A DNA stretch of 15,793 bases from Lachnospiraceae bacterium UBA3641 (GTDB lineage Bacteria > Bacillota > Clostridia > Lachnospirales > Lachnospiraceae): positions 1 to 15,793 of the forward strand of contig DFKQ01000062.1 of assembly GCA_002373875.1 (NCBI GenBank). The letters are read 5' to 3'. Of this stretch, positions 7,975 to 13,777 are shown piece after piece; positions within the stretch are counted from its first letter, which is position 1; every line of letters begins with the position of its first letter. The notes under the pieces were generated by a model. That model had not been told where the DNA came from. It searched no databases and saw nothing but the letters and a program-made list of their open reading frames with translations. The translations under genes and the position numbers were made by a program.

Positions 7975-8511
7975 TTATATGATTAACGGATTGCTCCGTG
8001 CTTCGTACTTCCACATGATAACCGCATCTTCCTTCGGGGACTCGTAGAATCCCGGGCGTATCCCTTCCGATACAAATCCCAGAGACCCGTATAATGCGAT
8101 CGCAGGGGTATTGGATGCCCTGACCTCAAGGGTGAACCTTACTCCTCCGGCCGCACGGGCCTGCTCCATCGCTTCCTCCATAAGGGCTCTTGCGATACCC
8201 CGTCGCCTGAAGGCTTCATCGACCTGAACGTTTGTAATGTCCACATCACCCACGATATCACGATACACAACGCAGCCGACAATCCTCCCCGGTGCCCCCC
8301 TCTTAGCCCCTACGTAAGGAATGCTGCCTGAATCCGCCCTTACTGCAGGATCTTTAGTCAGCTCTGCAACAAGGCATCCCCTGTCGGGTTTATCGATCAG
8401 ATCTTCAAAGTCAGCCTTCCTCCAGGGCTGTGAAAAACTGCTCTCTTCAAGCTTAACCACATCATCTATGTCTTCAGCCGTGATCCTTCTGATCCTTATA
8501 TCCTTATCCAA
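7975..8511 (-). CDS. rimI: GNAT N-acetyltransferase, RimI-like
   Basis: RimI-type enzymes acetylate protein N-termini (ribosomal protein S18 in E. coli) using acetyl-CoA. The 178-residue product has the GNAT core: VQVDEAFRRRGIARALM (residues 96-111) with the acetyl-CoA loop RRRGIA, LEVRASNTPAIALYGSLGF (128-146) including E129 and Y141, and the C-terminal EDAVIMW. It is longer than E. coli RimI (148 residues), mainly through an insertion around residues 52-76. The start is TTG at 8509-8511, with GAGGG six bases upstream inside the tail of tsaB. The reading frames overlap by eight bases, indicating coupled translation. The placement beside tsaB and tsaE is typical of Firmicutes. The exact substrate here is inferred. 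Confidence 0.9.
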   Translation of the reverse strand: MDKDIRIRRITAEDIDDVVKLEESSFSQPWRKADFEDLIDKPDRGCLVAELTKDPAVRADSGSIPYVGAKRGAPGRIVGCVVYRDIVGDVDITNVQVDEAFRRRGIARALMEEAMEQARAAGGVRFTLEVRASNTPAIALYGSLGFVSEGIRPGFYESPKEDAVIMWKYEARSNPLII

Positions 8512-9211
8512 GTTGTTCCCTCTCAGCCTTAACTCTTTCTGCCTGGGATGGTCTTAAATACTCCGGCCTGTGGTCGGCTGCCGATTCTGTCCTTCCCTGC
8601 GAAAAATACCCGGCTGCCAGAGCCGCAAGTGCTCCCGCCCGCTGTCTTGACATATGGACCGGCGCGTATTCATGAGGAACCTTAAGACACGAATCGATCG
8701 CCTCCTTAAAGACCGGTACCCCGTCGCCCAGAAAAAGAACCCTTTCATTAAGATCGGTCAACCGGCTGATAAGCTCATCTATTGATTCGGCCGTATCCCC
8801 CATAACCGTCTTAAGGCTTCCGTCTTCGAACCTGTATATCCCTGTGTAAACCTGATCACGCCTTGCATCCATAATCGGGCATACCAGCTTATCATACCCC
8901 CAGGCATTCATTGCCAGCCCCTCAAGGGTGGATACGGCAACTACAGGCTTATCAAGGGCCAATCCCAGCCCCTTGGCCGTCGCTGACCCTATCCTGAGTC
9001 CGGTAAAGGAGCCCGGCCCCCTGGCTACCGCGATTGCATCAAGGCTTCCAAGATCCAGGTCCGTCATCCTCCTTATCTCATCAAGCATGGGAACCAGGGT
9101 CTGGGAGTGTGTCTTCTTATAATTTATTGTATATTCCGCGATCAGCTGCCCGTCATCGGCTATCGCCACCGTCGCAACCATACCGGAACTGTCTATTGCA
9201 AGTATTTTCAT
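8504..9211 (-). CDS. tsaB: tRNA threonylcarbamoyladenosine biosynthesis protein TsaB
   Basis: TsaB (YeaZ) is the non-catalytic, ASKHA-fold partner of TsaD in t6A synthesis. With the start at 9211 the protein has 235 residues, near the family norm. It opens with the typical MKILAIDSS and has HSQTL (35-39) and the diagnostic RGPGSFTGLRIG (about 64-75). A TTG at 9229 would add six residues and overlap tsaE by 14 bases. I prefer the ATG, which follows AGGA and fits the family's N-terminus. Four bases separate it from the tsaE stop, and its end overlaps rimI by eight bases, so the three genes are tightly packed in one transcript. Confidence 0.95.
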   Translation of the reverse strand: MKILAIDSSGMVATVAIADDGQLIAEYTINYKKTHSQTLVPMLDEIRRMTDLDLGSLDAIAVARGPGSFTGLRIGSATAKGLGLALDKPVVAVSTLEGLAMNAWGYDKLVCPIMDARRDQVYTGIYRFEDGSLKTVMGDTAESIDELISRLTDLNERVLFLGDGVPVFKEAIDSCLKVPHEYAPVHMSRQRAGALAALAAGYFSQGRTESAADHRPEYLRPSQAERVKAEREQLG

Positions 9212-9215
9212 CTTC

Positions 9216-9641
9216 CTATCCGTTCTCAATACATACCCGGCGGTAATCGGTCCCCCGGGATAAGTCCTTGCTTATCCCGATCCTGATCGCATTCTCCGGG
9301 ATAAGCTCACTGATGATATCCGCCCACTCTATAAGCGTCACTCCGTCCCCGAAGAAATAATCCTCATATCCTATCTCTTCCATCTCCTCAGGCTCCTCGA
9401 TCCTGTAGACATCGAAATGATAGAGGGGCAGCCGTCCGTCCTCGTAAACCTGAAGTATCGTAAAGGTCGGACTGTTGACATATTCCTTAATACCCATCCC
9501 CCGGGCAAAGCCCTGGGCAAACACCGTCTTGCCTGTTCCCAGATCTCCGGTAAGGGTATATATCTGTCCGGGCTCCGCCTTCCTTCCCAGCTCTTCTCCC
9601 AGAGCAAAGGTTTCTCCACTGCTGTTTGTTTCTGTTGTCAT
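9216..9641 (-). CDS. tsaE: tRNA threonylcarbamoyladenosine biosynthesis ATPase TsaE
   Basis: TsaE (YjeE) is the P-loop ATPase that drives cycles of the TsaB-TsaD complex. Numbered from the ATG at 9641, the 141-residue protein has the Walker A loop GDLGTGKT at 32-39, NSPTFTILQVYED near 56-68, the conserved HFDVYRI at 75-81 and IEWAD at 104-108. That start puts the P-loop where it lies in other TsaE proteins and has AAGGA about ten bases upstream. The frame stays open to a TTG at 9692, which would add 17 residues but has no SD. The gene follows the YcxB-like gene and is followed by tsaB after four bases. Confidence 0.93.
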   Translation of the reverse strand: MTTETNSSGETFALGEELGRKAEPGQIYTLTGDLGTGKTVFAQGFARGMGIKEYVNSPTFTILQVYEDGRLPLYHFDVYRIEEPEEMEEIGYEDYFFGDGVTLIEWADIISELIPENAIRIGISKDLSRGTDYRRVCIENG

Positions 9642-9699
9642 GGCTTTAAGATCCTTAGTCAATGCGTTCTCAGGATGACATTTTATAGTCAAAACGGTA

Positions 9700-10176
9700 T
9701 TAACGTATCTTCACCCGTCCGTCAGGCACGTTATCCTTTATAAGCTTTACCGCCTTCCCGTAGTCAGCCCCGAGGGATTCCTTAGGGAAGATGGTCGCTG
9801 TCACCGCCCCTGTGTACAGTATAAGGCTCTTACGGGTTGACCTTACCTTAGTCACCGTATCCCACGGTGCATCCATATGCTCTTCCTTAACGTCTATGGA
9901 CATTTTCTCATCATCCAGGGTATAGTGAAGGTTTTCCTTAAAGACCGGGTTGAGCTTAACCTGCCGGCCGGCCTGAACATACCGTTCAACCGGGAGATAG
10001 AAAAGCATCACAAGACCCGCTATAAGATACATGGGATTGTGGTCTGCAACAAATGCGGCGATAGCCATGATCCCGATGCCGATCGCAAGGTAGAACTGCA
10101 TTCCGGTCACCGTATGGTACATCATATAGTCATACATCACGGGGGTAGTCATCTTAACATCAAATTCAAGCTTCAT
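9700..10176 (-). CDS. YcxB-like membrane protein
   Basis: The 158-residue protein begins with a short beta-rich stretch (EFDVKMTTPVMYDYMMYHT). Two hydrophobic segments follow, about residues 27-45 and 48-66. The C-terminal domain (HYTLDDEKMSIDVKEE, then an aligned APWDTVTKV and LILYTGAVTATIFPK) resembles the YcxB domain of Firmicutes, whose function is unknown. GGAAG nine bases upstream supports the ATG at 10176. It is the first gene after the promoter at about 10210 and is probably co-transcribed with tsaE (about 58 bases downstream). The family assignment is from recalled pattern, not a search. Confidence 0.8.
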   Translation of the reverse strand: MKLEFDVKMTTPVMYDYMMYHTVTGMQFYLAIGIGIMAIAAFVADHNPMYLIAGLVMLFYLPVERYVQAGRQVKLNPVFKENLHYTLDDEKMSIDVKEEHMDAPWDTVTKVRSTRKSLILYTGAVTATIFPKESLGADYGKAVKLIKDNVPDGRVKIR

Positions 10177-10202
10177 AACTGTTCACTTCCACACGTAGTT
10201 AA

Positions 10203-10216
10203 TCAATTTAGTATAA
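10203..10216 (-). promoter_or_regulatory. Extended -10 promoter of the YcxB-tsaE-ispD operon
   Basis: On the minus strand TATACT (10210-10215) is preceded by TG one base further upstream, the extended -10 form. The -35 region at the right distance is weak (TTTCTT). Transcription would start near 10203, about 27 bases before the first gene. The tight spacing of downstream genes suggests that this promoter drives the whole run to ispD at 4528; a second promoter near 7931-7974 cannot be excluded. Confidence 0.45.
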
Positions 10217-10268
10217 CACAAAAACGGCTGTAAAGAAACAAGGAAAATACAAGTAAAATGTTTAGATG

Positions 10269-10308
10269 TGTGACGCTTCTGTGACAAAGCTTCTGATATC
10301 ATTAATAT
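10269..10308 (+). promoter_or_regulatory. Possible upstream promoter with two 11-base-phased repeats
   Basis: GTGACA (10281-10286, five of six matches to the -35 consensus) is followed after 16 bases by TAATAT (10303-10308). Two copies of TGTGAC, at 10269-10274 and 10280-10285, are spaced 11 bases apart, about one helical turn, and overlap the -35 box. This layout would suit an activator or repressor binding one DNA face. The spacing is seen; the regulator is inferred. Confidence 0.3.
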
Positions 10309-10354
10309 AACAAAAAAGAATAAAACATGCGTAATAAAGCAAAGAGAGGAGGCG

Positions 10355-10378
10355 ATGAAAAAGTATATTTATCATTAG
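10355..10378 (+). other. Seven-codon open frame MKKYIYH in the peptide-gene leader
   Basis: An ATG at 10355 opens a frame of seven codons ending in TAG at 10376. It is preceded by a purine-rich GAGAGGAGG whose AGGAGG core is only two bases from the ATG. The overlapping AGAGG is better spaced, at five bases. It overlaps the -35 region of the proximal promoter and would be transcribed only from the upstream one. It could be a leader peptide or chance. Confidence 0.25.
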
Positions 10379-10383
10379 TTCTA

Positions 10384-10409
10384 TGTTATAATGATCACAG
10401 GATTGATCA
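10384..10409 (+). promoter_or_regulatory. Extended -10 promoter of the peptide gene with TGATCA repeats
   Basis: A consensus TATAAT (10387-10392) is preceded by TG and one base (10384-10386), a strong extended -10; no good -35 is seen. Transcription would start near 10399. Two TGATCA palindromes, 10392-10397 and 10404-10409, bracket the start region 12 bases apart and could be an operator. Confidence 0.5.
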
Positions 10410-10451
10410 GATTGCATTTAAACATACAGTCACAAACAGGAGGATATTATC

Positions 10452-10661
10452 ATGAGTGCACCAAAGATTAATGATGAACAATTAAATAAAGTTAACGGCG
10501 GAATAATGGATGACGAAATCTTAAGCCCCACCTTTGGCAAGGAGATCCTGTGTCCCACATGCCATAAGGGTGACATGATCAAGCTGTCGAAGAACACCGT
10601 TTGGGCCAAGGACAGCAATGATACGTATTGCTGCGAGAGATGTCATTGCACGTTTAAGTAA
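10452..10661 (+). CDS. Double-glycine-leader peptide with a Cys-rich zinc-ribbon-like core
   Basis: This 69-residue peptide starts with MSAPKINDEQLNKVNGG. That matches the double-glycine leaders of class II bacteriocins and peptide pheromones (E-Q-L-x-x-V-x-G-G), which are cut after GG by the peptidase domain of dedicated ABC exporters. The remaining 52 residues contain C34 and C37 (CPTC) and C60, C61, C64 and C66 (YCCERCHC). These two knuckles about 23 residues apart look like a zinc ribbon; alternatively the cysteines could form disulfides after export. AGGAGG eight bases before the ATG is an excellent SD. It is the only clear plus-strand gene, with its own promoter and terminator. No exporter, immunity protein or modifying enzyme is adjacent. 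A leader plus exported zinc-binding core is inference; a cytoplasmic zinc-ribbon protein with a chance GG motif is the alternative. Confidence 0.75.
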   Translation: MSAPKINDEQLNKVNGGIMDDEILSPTFGKEILCPTCHKGDMIKLSKNTVWAKDSNDTYCCERCHCTFK

Positions 10662-10695
10662 GGATCTGTTTGTTTCTCATCCGGTCAGTTAAATA

Positions 10696-10724
10696 AAGGG
10701 AGGGTGCCCGAGGCACTCTCCCTT
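10696..10724. terminator. Bidirectional terminator between convergent genes
   Basis: A 13-base-pair hairpin (one G-T pair) runs from 10696 to 10724, with arms AAGGGAGGGTGCC and GGCACTCTCCCTT around a three-base loop. T-rich sequence follows on both strands (TTCTGTTAT on plus, TATTTAACTG on minus). It lies between the stop of the plus-strand peptide gene at 10661 and the stop of the minus-strand DUF975 gene at 10731, so it can end both transcripts. Confidence 0.85.
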
Positions 10725-10730
10725 CTGTTA

Positions 10731-11453
10731 TCACACCTGTGCTTCATATCCCTTAAGTCCGCCCTTAAGATCCTCATAGAAATTGATCATCAGCCCGTAG
10801 CTTAAGGGCATCATCCAAAAGATGGCTATACCCGCTGTAATGATCATAAGACACACCATACCGAATACATTAAAGAGCAGGTAGAAATACCTCAGCTTAT
10901 TCGTCTTCATAACCCTTATGCTGAGAGACAGGATATCCCTCGCGCCAAGCTCCGGCCTGTCAAGATATATTAAATACGACTGGGACAGGTAGATATATGC
11001 GAACAGATACAGGATCATAAATCCCGCCACAAGTACACCCTTGATAAGCATCAAGCCCCCGGAGGACAGACCCGTAGCTCCGGTCACCTCCCCCGGTATC
11101 ATCAGGGGCAGGGTCATAAGCTGCGAGAAAAACCATAATACGAAGGATATGATTATGACCTTGTCGGGATCATGCTTAAAAACATAGAAAAAGTCACTCA
11201 GACTGCTGGCATTCCCCCTTATGGTATTCAGCAGTACCTTTATAAAGCCCACCGTAAACACCGAAAGGAGCAGATTGCCCGTAAGGCCGGCAAGGATCCG
11301 GGTGATCACGCCACCCTTTATCACAAAGACCAGATTCGATATCACTATCTCACACAGGCTGTATAAAAGAACATAAGAAGACAGCTTCCCGTAATTGCCA
11401 AGAAGCTGTTCCCTTGTAATCGCCTTAAGCATTGAAATTGTTTTATTTTTCAT
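10731..11453 (-). CDS. DUF975 family integral membrane protein
   Basis: The 240-residue protein is mostly hydrophobic, with about five to six membrane segments (near residues 25-45, 52-74, 98-118, 135-157, 190-225). It begins with a basic helix (R14, EQLLGNYGK). Near 153-190 it has the pattern recalled for DUF975: a Y-L-S-Q-S-Y-L-I-Y-L-D-R-P-E-L-G-A-R-D core followed by S-L-S-I-R-V-M-K. It ends in a hydrophobic segment and N-F-Y-E-D-L. Function is unknown; it may be a membrane organiser or transport-related protein. GAGGAG about 11 bases upstream supports the ATG at 11453. A palindrome separates it from the upstream gene, so co-transcription with that gene is uncertain. Confidence 0.8.
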   Translation of the reverse strand: MKNKTISMLKAITREQLLGNYGKLSSYVLLYSLCEIVISNLVFVIKGGVITRILAGLTGNLLLSVFTVGFIKVLLNTIRGNASSLSDFFYVFKHDPDKVIIISFVLWFFSQLMTLPLMIPGEVTGATGLSSGGLMLIKGVLVAGFMILYLFAYIYLSQSYLIYLDRPELGARDILSLSIRVMKTNKLRYFYLLFNVFGMVCLMIITAGIAIFWMMPLSYGLMINFYEDLKGGLKGYEAQV

Positions 11454-11514
11454 AATAATAAAGGCTCCTCATGTATCAAGGTAATGCCCCCTCCTTCGTC
11501 GGCGGCCACTCTTC

Positions 11515-11550
11515 GGAGCCATGCTGAATTCTGCTTCGCAGAATGGCTCC
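11515..11550. repeat. Nested palindrome between two minus-strand genes
   Basis: An outer pair GGAGCC (11515-11520) and GGCTCC (11545-11550) encloses an inner perfect stem ATTCTGC/GCAGAAT (11528-11544, loop TTC), with a seven-base bulge on one side. On the minus strand it begins at the base after the TGA stop of the HExxH gene. No U-tract follows, so it may be a repeat, an mRNA 3'-stabilising hairpin or a weak terminator. A further GGCTCC at 11463-11468 lies near the DUF975 SD. Confidence 0.5.
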
Positions 11551-12054
11551 TCATCCGGCAATGTCCAGATTGGCTCCCCTTAAGGCCATACCATGAACCG
11601 CCTTCATATCCTTCGTGTAGGGATTCTTCTCATTGGGATAAGCGATCGCCGTTCTTGTAAGGCCCCCGGATACATAAGACCGGCCGCATTCCGGACATAT
11701 CGCCGTGCTGATGCTTACTCCGCACGAGATCACCTTACCACCCTTCTCGGCAGCCTTCTCATAAGCATTGACCACATGCTCCTGCTCATGAGCCCTGACC
11801 CTGGCACCCGCCGCTTCTGGAGCTATATGGGCCGCAGATTTAAAAGATACCATTTCGTCCGATCCGTCCTGGTACTTCCTCTCCTTACATGTTTCGCATT
11901 CGGCGGGTGAGGACTTCCGTCCCGGAGCCACCTCCATGGACTCGCCCGGATTGACTACCGGCTTCGCATCCTCTAAAGCCCCGGTGCTTCCCACACCCAT
12001 GGGCTGATAACCCGAAATGCCGTACATTCCCATTCCTATACGGCCTATCATCAT
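11551..12054 (-). CDS. Small protein with HExxH motif and two CxxC pairs (SprA-related-like)
   Basis: The 167-residue protein begins with a Gly/Met-rich stretch and no clear signal peptide. It has a CETC pair (C53, C56), then RAHEQEHVVNAYEKA with HEQEH at residues 89-93, an HExxH zinc-metallopeptidase signature, and a second pair CPEC (C120, C123). The segment KSAAHIAPEAAGARVRAHEQEH resembles the SprA-related family (PF12118), whose members carry a similar HExxH, from memory. A metal-binding role is likely; peptidase activity is unproven. The ATG at 12054 is chosen over an upstream GTG at 12063 because AAGGAGGTGATC, a 12-base complement of the 16S 3' tail, ends about two bases into the usual spacing, with its AGGAGG core eight bases upstream of the ATG. 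A hairpin joins the previous stop codon to this start. Confidence 0.75.
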   Translation of the reverse strand: MMIGRIGMGMYGISGYQPMGVGSTGALEDAKPVVNPGESMEVAPGRKSSPAECETCKERKYQDGSDEMVSFKSAAHIAPEAAGARVRAHEQEHVVNAYEKAAEKGGKVISCGVSISTAICPECGRSYVSGGLTRTAIAYPNEKNPYTKDMKAVHGMALRGANLDIAG

Positions 12055-12083
12055 AGTGATCACCTCCTTCAGAAGATCACTAT
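12052..12083 (-). promoter_or_regulatory. Stop/start coupling hairpin with a near-perfect SD in its loop
   Basis: A perfect 9-base-pair inverted repeat pairs GATCACTAT (12075-12083) with ATAGTGATC (12053-12061) around a 13-base loop. On the minus-strand mRNA the 5' arm contains the UAG stop of the upstream gene (12080-12082). The loop shows GAAGGAGGT, and the 3' arm contains the first two bases of the downstream AUG. A ribosome reaching the stop would open the hairpin, so the arrangement should couple translation of the two genes. Confidence 0.6.
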
Positions 12084-12508
12084 CTTGAATTCAGTTCCCT
12101 GGAGTATTCCTCCATCCTGTCAAGCGTCTCCAGAAGCTCCGGCGGAACCTCCTGTCCCATTGAATCGTACATCTGCTCATAGGTCTGACGTACTTCATTG
12201 AGTATTTCGGGATTTGTCTTAAGCTGGTTAAGTGTATAGACCACCGAACCTGCCATCACAGCCACCGTTAATACCACAGATGCTGCGGTACCTATTACCG
12301 AGAAGGTGAGCCCCTTCTTCGCTTCCGGCGAAAACACATTGGCTCCGCCCCTTGATATAAGGGCAAACACGATACCCAATCCTCCCACGACCGGCATGAC
12401 CGGAAAGCAGCATACAAGCCCCGCGAGAGACACGATCCCGAGGATAAACGCATACCGGCTGTACCTGGCCGCAGCAGCGCGCTTATCATCACTCAGATTA
12501 ATATCCAT
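12080..12508 (-). CDS. Small membrane protein, DUF4190-like, unknown function
   Basis: The 142-residue protein has a short polar start (DINLSDDKRAAAARYSRYA). Hydrophobic stretches follow at about residues 21-50, which are Gly-rich (GIVSLAGLVCCFPVMPVVGGLGIVFALIS), and 69-93. The polar, acidic, helical tail (NPEILNEVRQTYEQMYDSM...) could form a coiled coil. The layout resembles DUF4190-type small membrane proteins, but I cannot assign a function. The ATG at 12508 has AGGTG six bases upstream; an in-frame GTG at 12517 would itself be part of that SD. It is followed by the HExxH gene through the coupling hairpin. Confidence 0.7.
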   Translation of the reverse strand: MDINLSDDKRAAAARYSRYAFILGIVSLAGLVCCFPVMPVVGGLGIVFALISRGGANVFSPEAKKGLTFSVIGTAASVVLTVAVMAGSVVYTLNQLKTNPEILNEVRQTYEQMYDSMGQEVPPELLETLDRMEEYSRELNSR

Positions 12509-12521
12509 ACAATACACCTAT

Positions 12522-12540
12522 ATTATAATATATTATAACA
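12522..12540 (-). promoter_or_regulatory. Promoter for the membrane-protein/HExxH gene pair
   Basis: On the minus strand TATAAT at 12532-12537 is preceded by TG plus one base, an extended -10. A second TATAAT lies ten bases downstream (12522-12527). No strong -35 is seen. Transcription would start near 12525 or 12515, just before the start at 12508 and after the aspartokinase stop at 12550. Confidence 0.45.
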
Positions 12541-12549
12541 TAAACCTGC

Positions 12550-13026
12550 TTATTCATCCAGTCCAAATGCATCATGAACCGCATTCGTTGCCTTATCCGT
12601 ATCCTTCTCATCGATAAGCACGGTTACCCTTATCTCCGATGTTGATATCATGTTTATATTTATATTGGAATTATAGAGGCATTCAAACATCTTGGCGGCA
12701 ACACCGGGATTACTCATCATGCCGGCGCCAACGATGGAAACCTTGGATACAGCATTGTTATATGATATCTCCTCGGCACCCAGCCTCTCCTTATTCTCCC
12801 TTAATACCTTAAGGGCATCATCGAATGAATCCCTGGGAATGGTGAAGGAAATATCCTTGGTATCCCCACGTCCTATGGATTGAAGGATCATATCCACGTT
12901 GATGTTGGCCTTGGCCAGCACATCAAATACCCTGAAGGCGATACCGGGCTTATTCTTAAGTCCGATGAGCGACATTCTGGTTACATTCTTATCGGCTGCT
13001 ACGCCGCTTACAAGCATTCTTTCCAC
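12550..13026 (-). CDS. Probable aspartokinase beta subunit from an internal in-frame start
   Basis: Inside the aspartokinase gene a GTG codon (residue V245, 13024-13026) is preceded by AAGGAGG (13035-13041) with an eight-base gap, an ideal start signal in the same frame. Translation from it would give a 158-residue product that is essentially the two ACT domains. In Bacillus subtilis the lysine-sensitive aspartokinase II is an alpha2beta2 enzyme whose beta subunit comes from an internal start at almost the same residue (246, from memory). The position match strongly suggests the same organisation here. The SD also encodes Lys-Glu-Val, so chance similarity is possible. Confidence 0.55.
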   Translation of the reverse strand: MERMLVSGVAADKNVTRMSLIGLKNKPGIAFRVFDVLAKANINVDMILQSIGRGDTKDISFTIPRDSFDDALKVLRENKERLGAEEISYNNAVSKVSIVGAGMMSNPGVAAKMFECLYNSNININMISTSEIRVTVLIDEKDTDKATNAVHDAFGLDE

Positions 13027-13758
13027 CTTAACAACCTCCTTAACAACGGTTCCTTCCGACTCATTTAAGCTACTGCGGACAACCAACTGCACATTGTATT
13101 TCTTAGCCATTTCAACTGATCTGTTATGAAGCACACCTGCGCCGAGGGTCGCAAGATCCAGCATCTCGTCATAGGTGATCTCCTTCATCTTGCGGGCCTT
13201 AGGTACTATCCTGGGATCAGCCGTATATACGCCGTCAACATCGGTATATATCTCACACGCATCGGCATGAAGGGCTGCCGCAAGGGCAACTGCCGTCGTG
13301 TCCGAACCTCCGCGGCCGAGAGTCGTATAATCATCATATTTATTGATACCCTGGAAGCCGGTGACTATGACTATCTTCTTAAGGTCAAGCTCGTTTCTTA
13401 TACGCTCCGTATCGATCCTCTTAAGCCTTGCGTTGCCGTAAACAGAGGTCGTGTGCATGGCCACCTGGAAGGCATTAAGAGACACCGAAGGAACTCCCAG
13501 CACGCTCATCGCCATTGACATAAGGGCAACCGATGTCTGTTCACCCGTGGTAAGCAGCATATCAAGCTCCCTCTTGGAGGGATTGGGGTTTATATCCTTC
13601 GCCATGTCTATGAGCACATCCGTCTGCTTGCCCATTGCAGACAATACAACAACCACGTCATTACCGGCCTGATAATCCTTGATGCACCGTCTGGCAACAT
13701 TCATGATACGATCCTTATTGGCAACGGATGTACCGCCGAACTTCTTAACAATTAACAT
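12550..13758 (-). CDS. lysC: Aspartate kinase (aspartokinase), alpha subunit
   Basis: Aspartokinase phosphorylates aspartate, the first committed step to lysine, threonine and methionine. The 402-residue protein has the family's normal length. It shows KFGGTS (residues 6-11), TTGEQ at 70-74, GFQG at 134-137, GRGGSDTTA at 148-156 and YTDVDGVYTADPR at 171-183. Two regulatory ACT domains follow, at about 260-335 (RMSLIGLKNKPGIAFRVF) and 337-402 (SKVSIVGAGMMSNPGVAAKMF, MISTSEIRV). These bind amino-acid effectors; which one cannot be told here. The gene begins 19 bases after hom and is probably in the same transcript. SD matches are modest (AAAGG 11 bases upstream, AAGG closer). An internal start is described separately. 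The specific isozyme name is inferred. Confidence 0.95.
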   Translation of the reverse strand: MLIVKKFGGTSVANKDRIMNVARRCIKDYQAGNDVVVVLSAMGKQTDVLIDMAKDINPNPSKRELDMLLTTGEQTSVALMSMAMSVLGVPSVSLNAFQVAMHTTSVYGNARLKRIDTERIRNELDLKKIVIVTGFQGINKYDDYTTLGRGGSDTTAVALAAALHADACEIYTDVDGVYTADPRIVPKARKMKEITYDEMLDLATLGAGVLHNRSVEMAKKYNVQLVVRSSLNESEGTVVKEVVKVERMLVSGVAADKNVTRMSLIGLKNKPGIAFRVFDVLAKANINVDMILQSIGRGDTKDISFTIPRDSFDDALKVLRENKERLGAEEISYNNAVSKVSIVGAGMMSNPGVAAKMFECLYNSNININMISTSEIRVTVLIDEKDTDKATNAVHDAFGLDE

Positions 13759-13777
13759 TTCCTTACCAACCTTTCAT

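Noticed and set aside
9642..9692. TTG start at 9692 adding 17 residues to TsaE
   Set aside because: There is no SD upstream. The ATG at 9641 has AAGGA and places the P-loop at the usual distance from the N-terminus.
10430..10618. A minus-strand frame opposite the double-glycine peptide
   Set aside because: The plus-strand frame has a perfect SD, promoter, terminator and meaningful motifs; the opposite frame has none.
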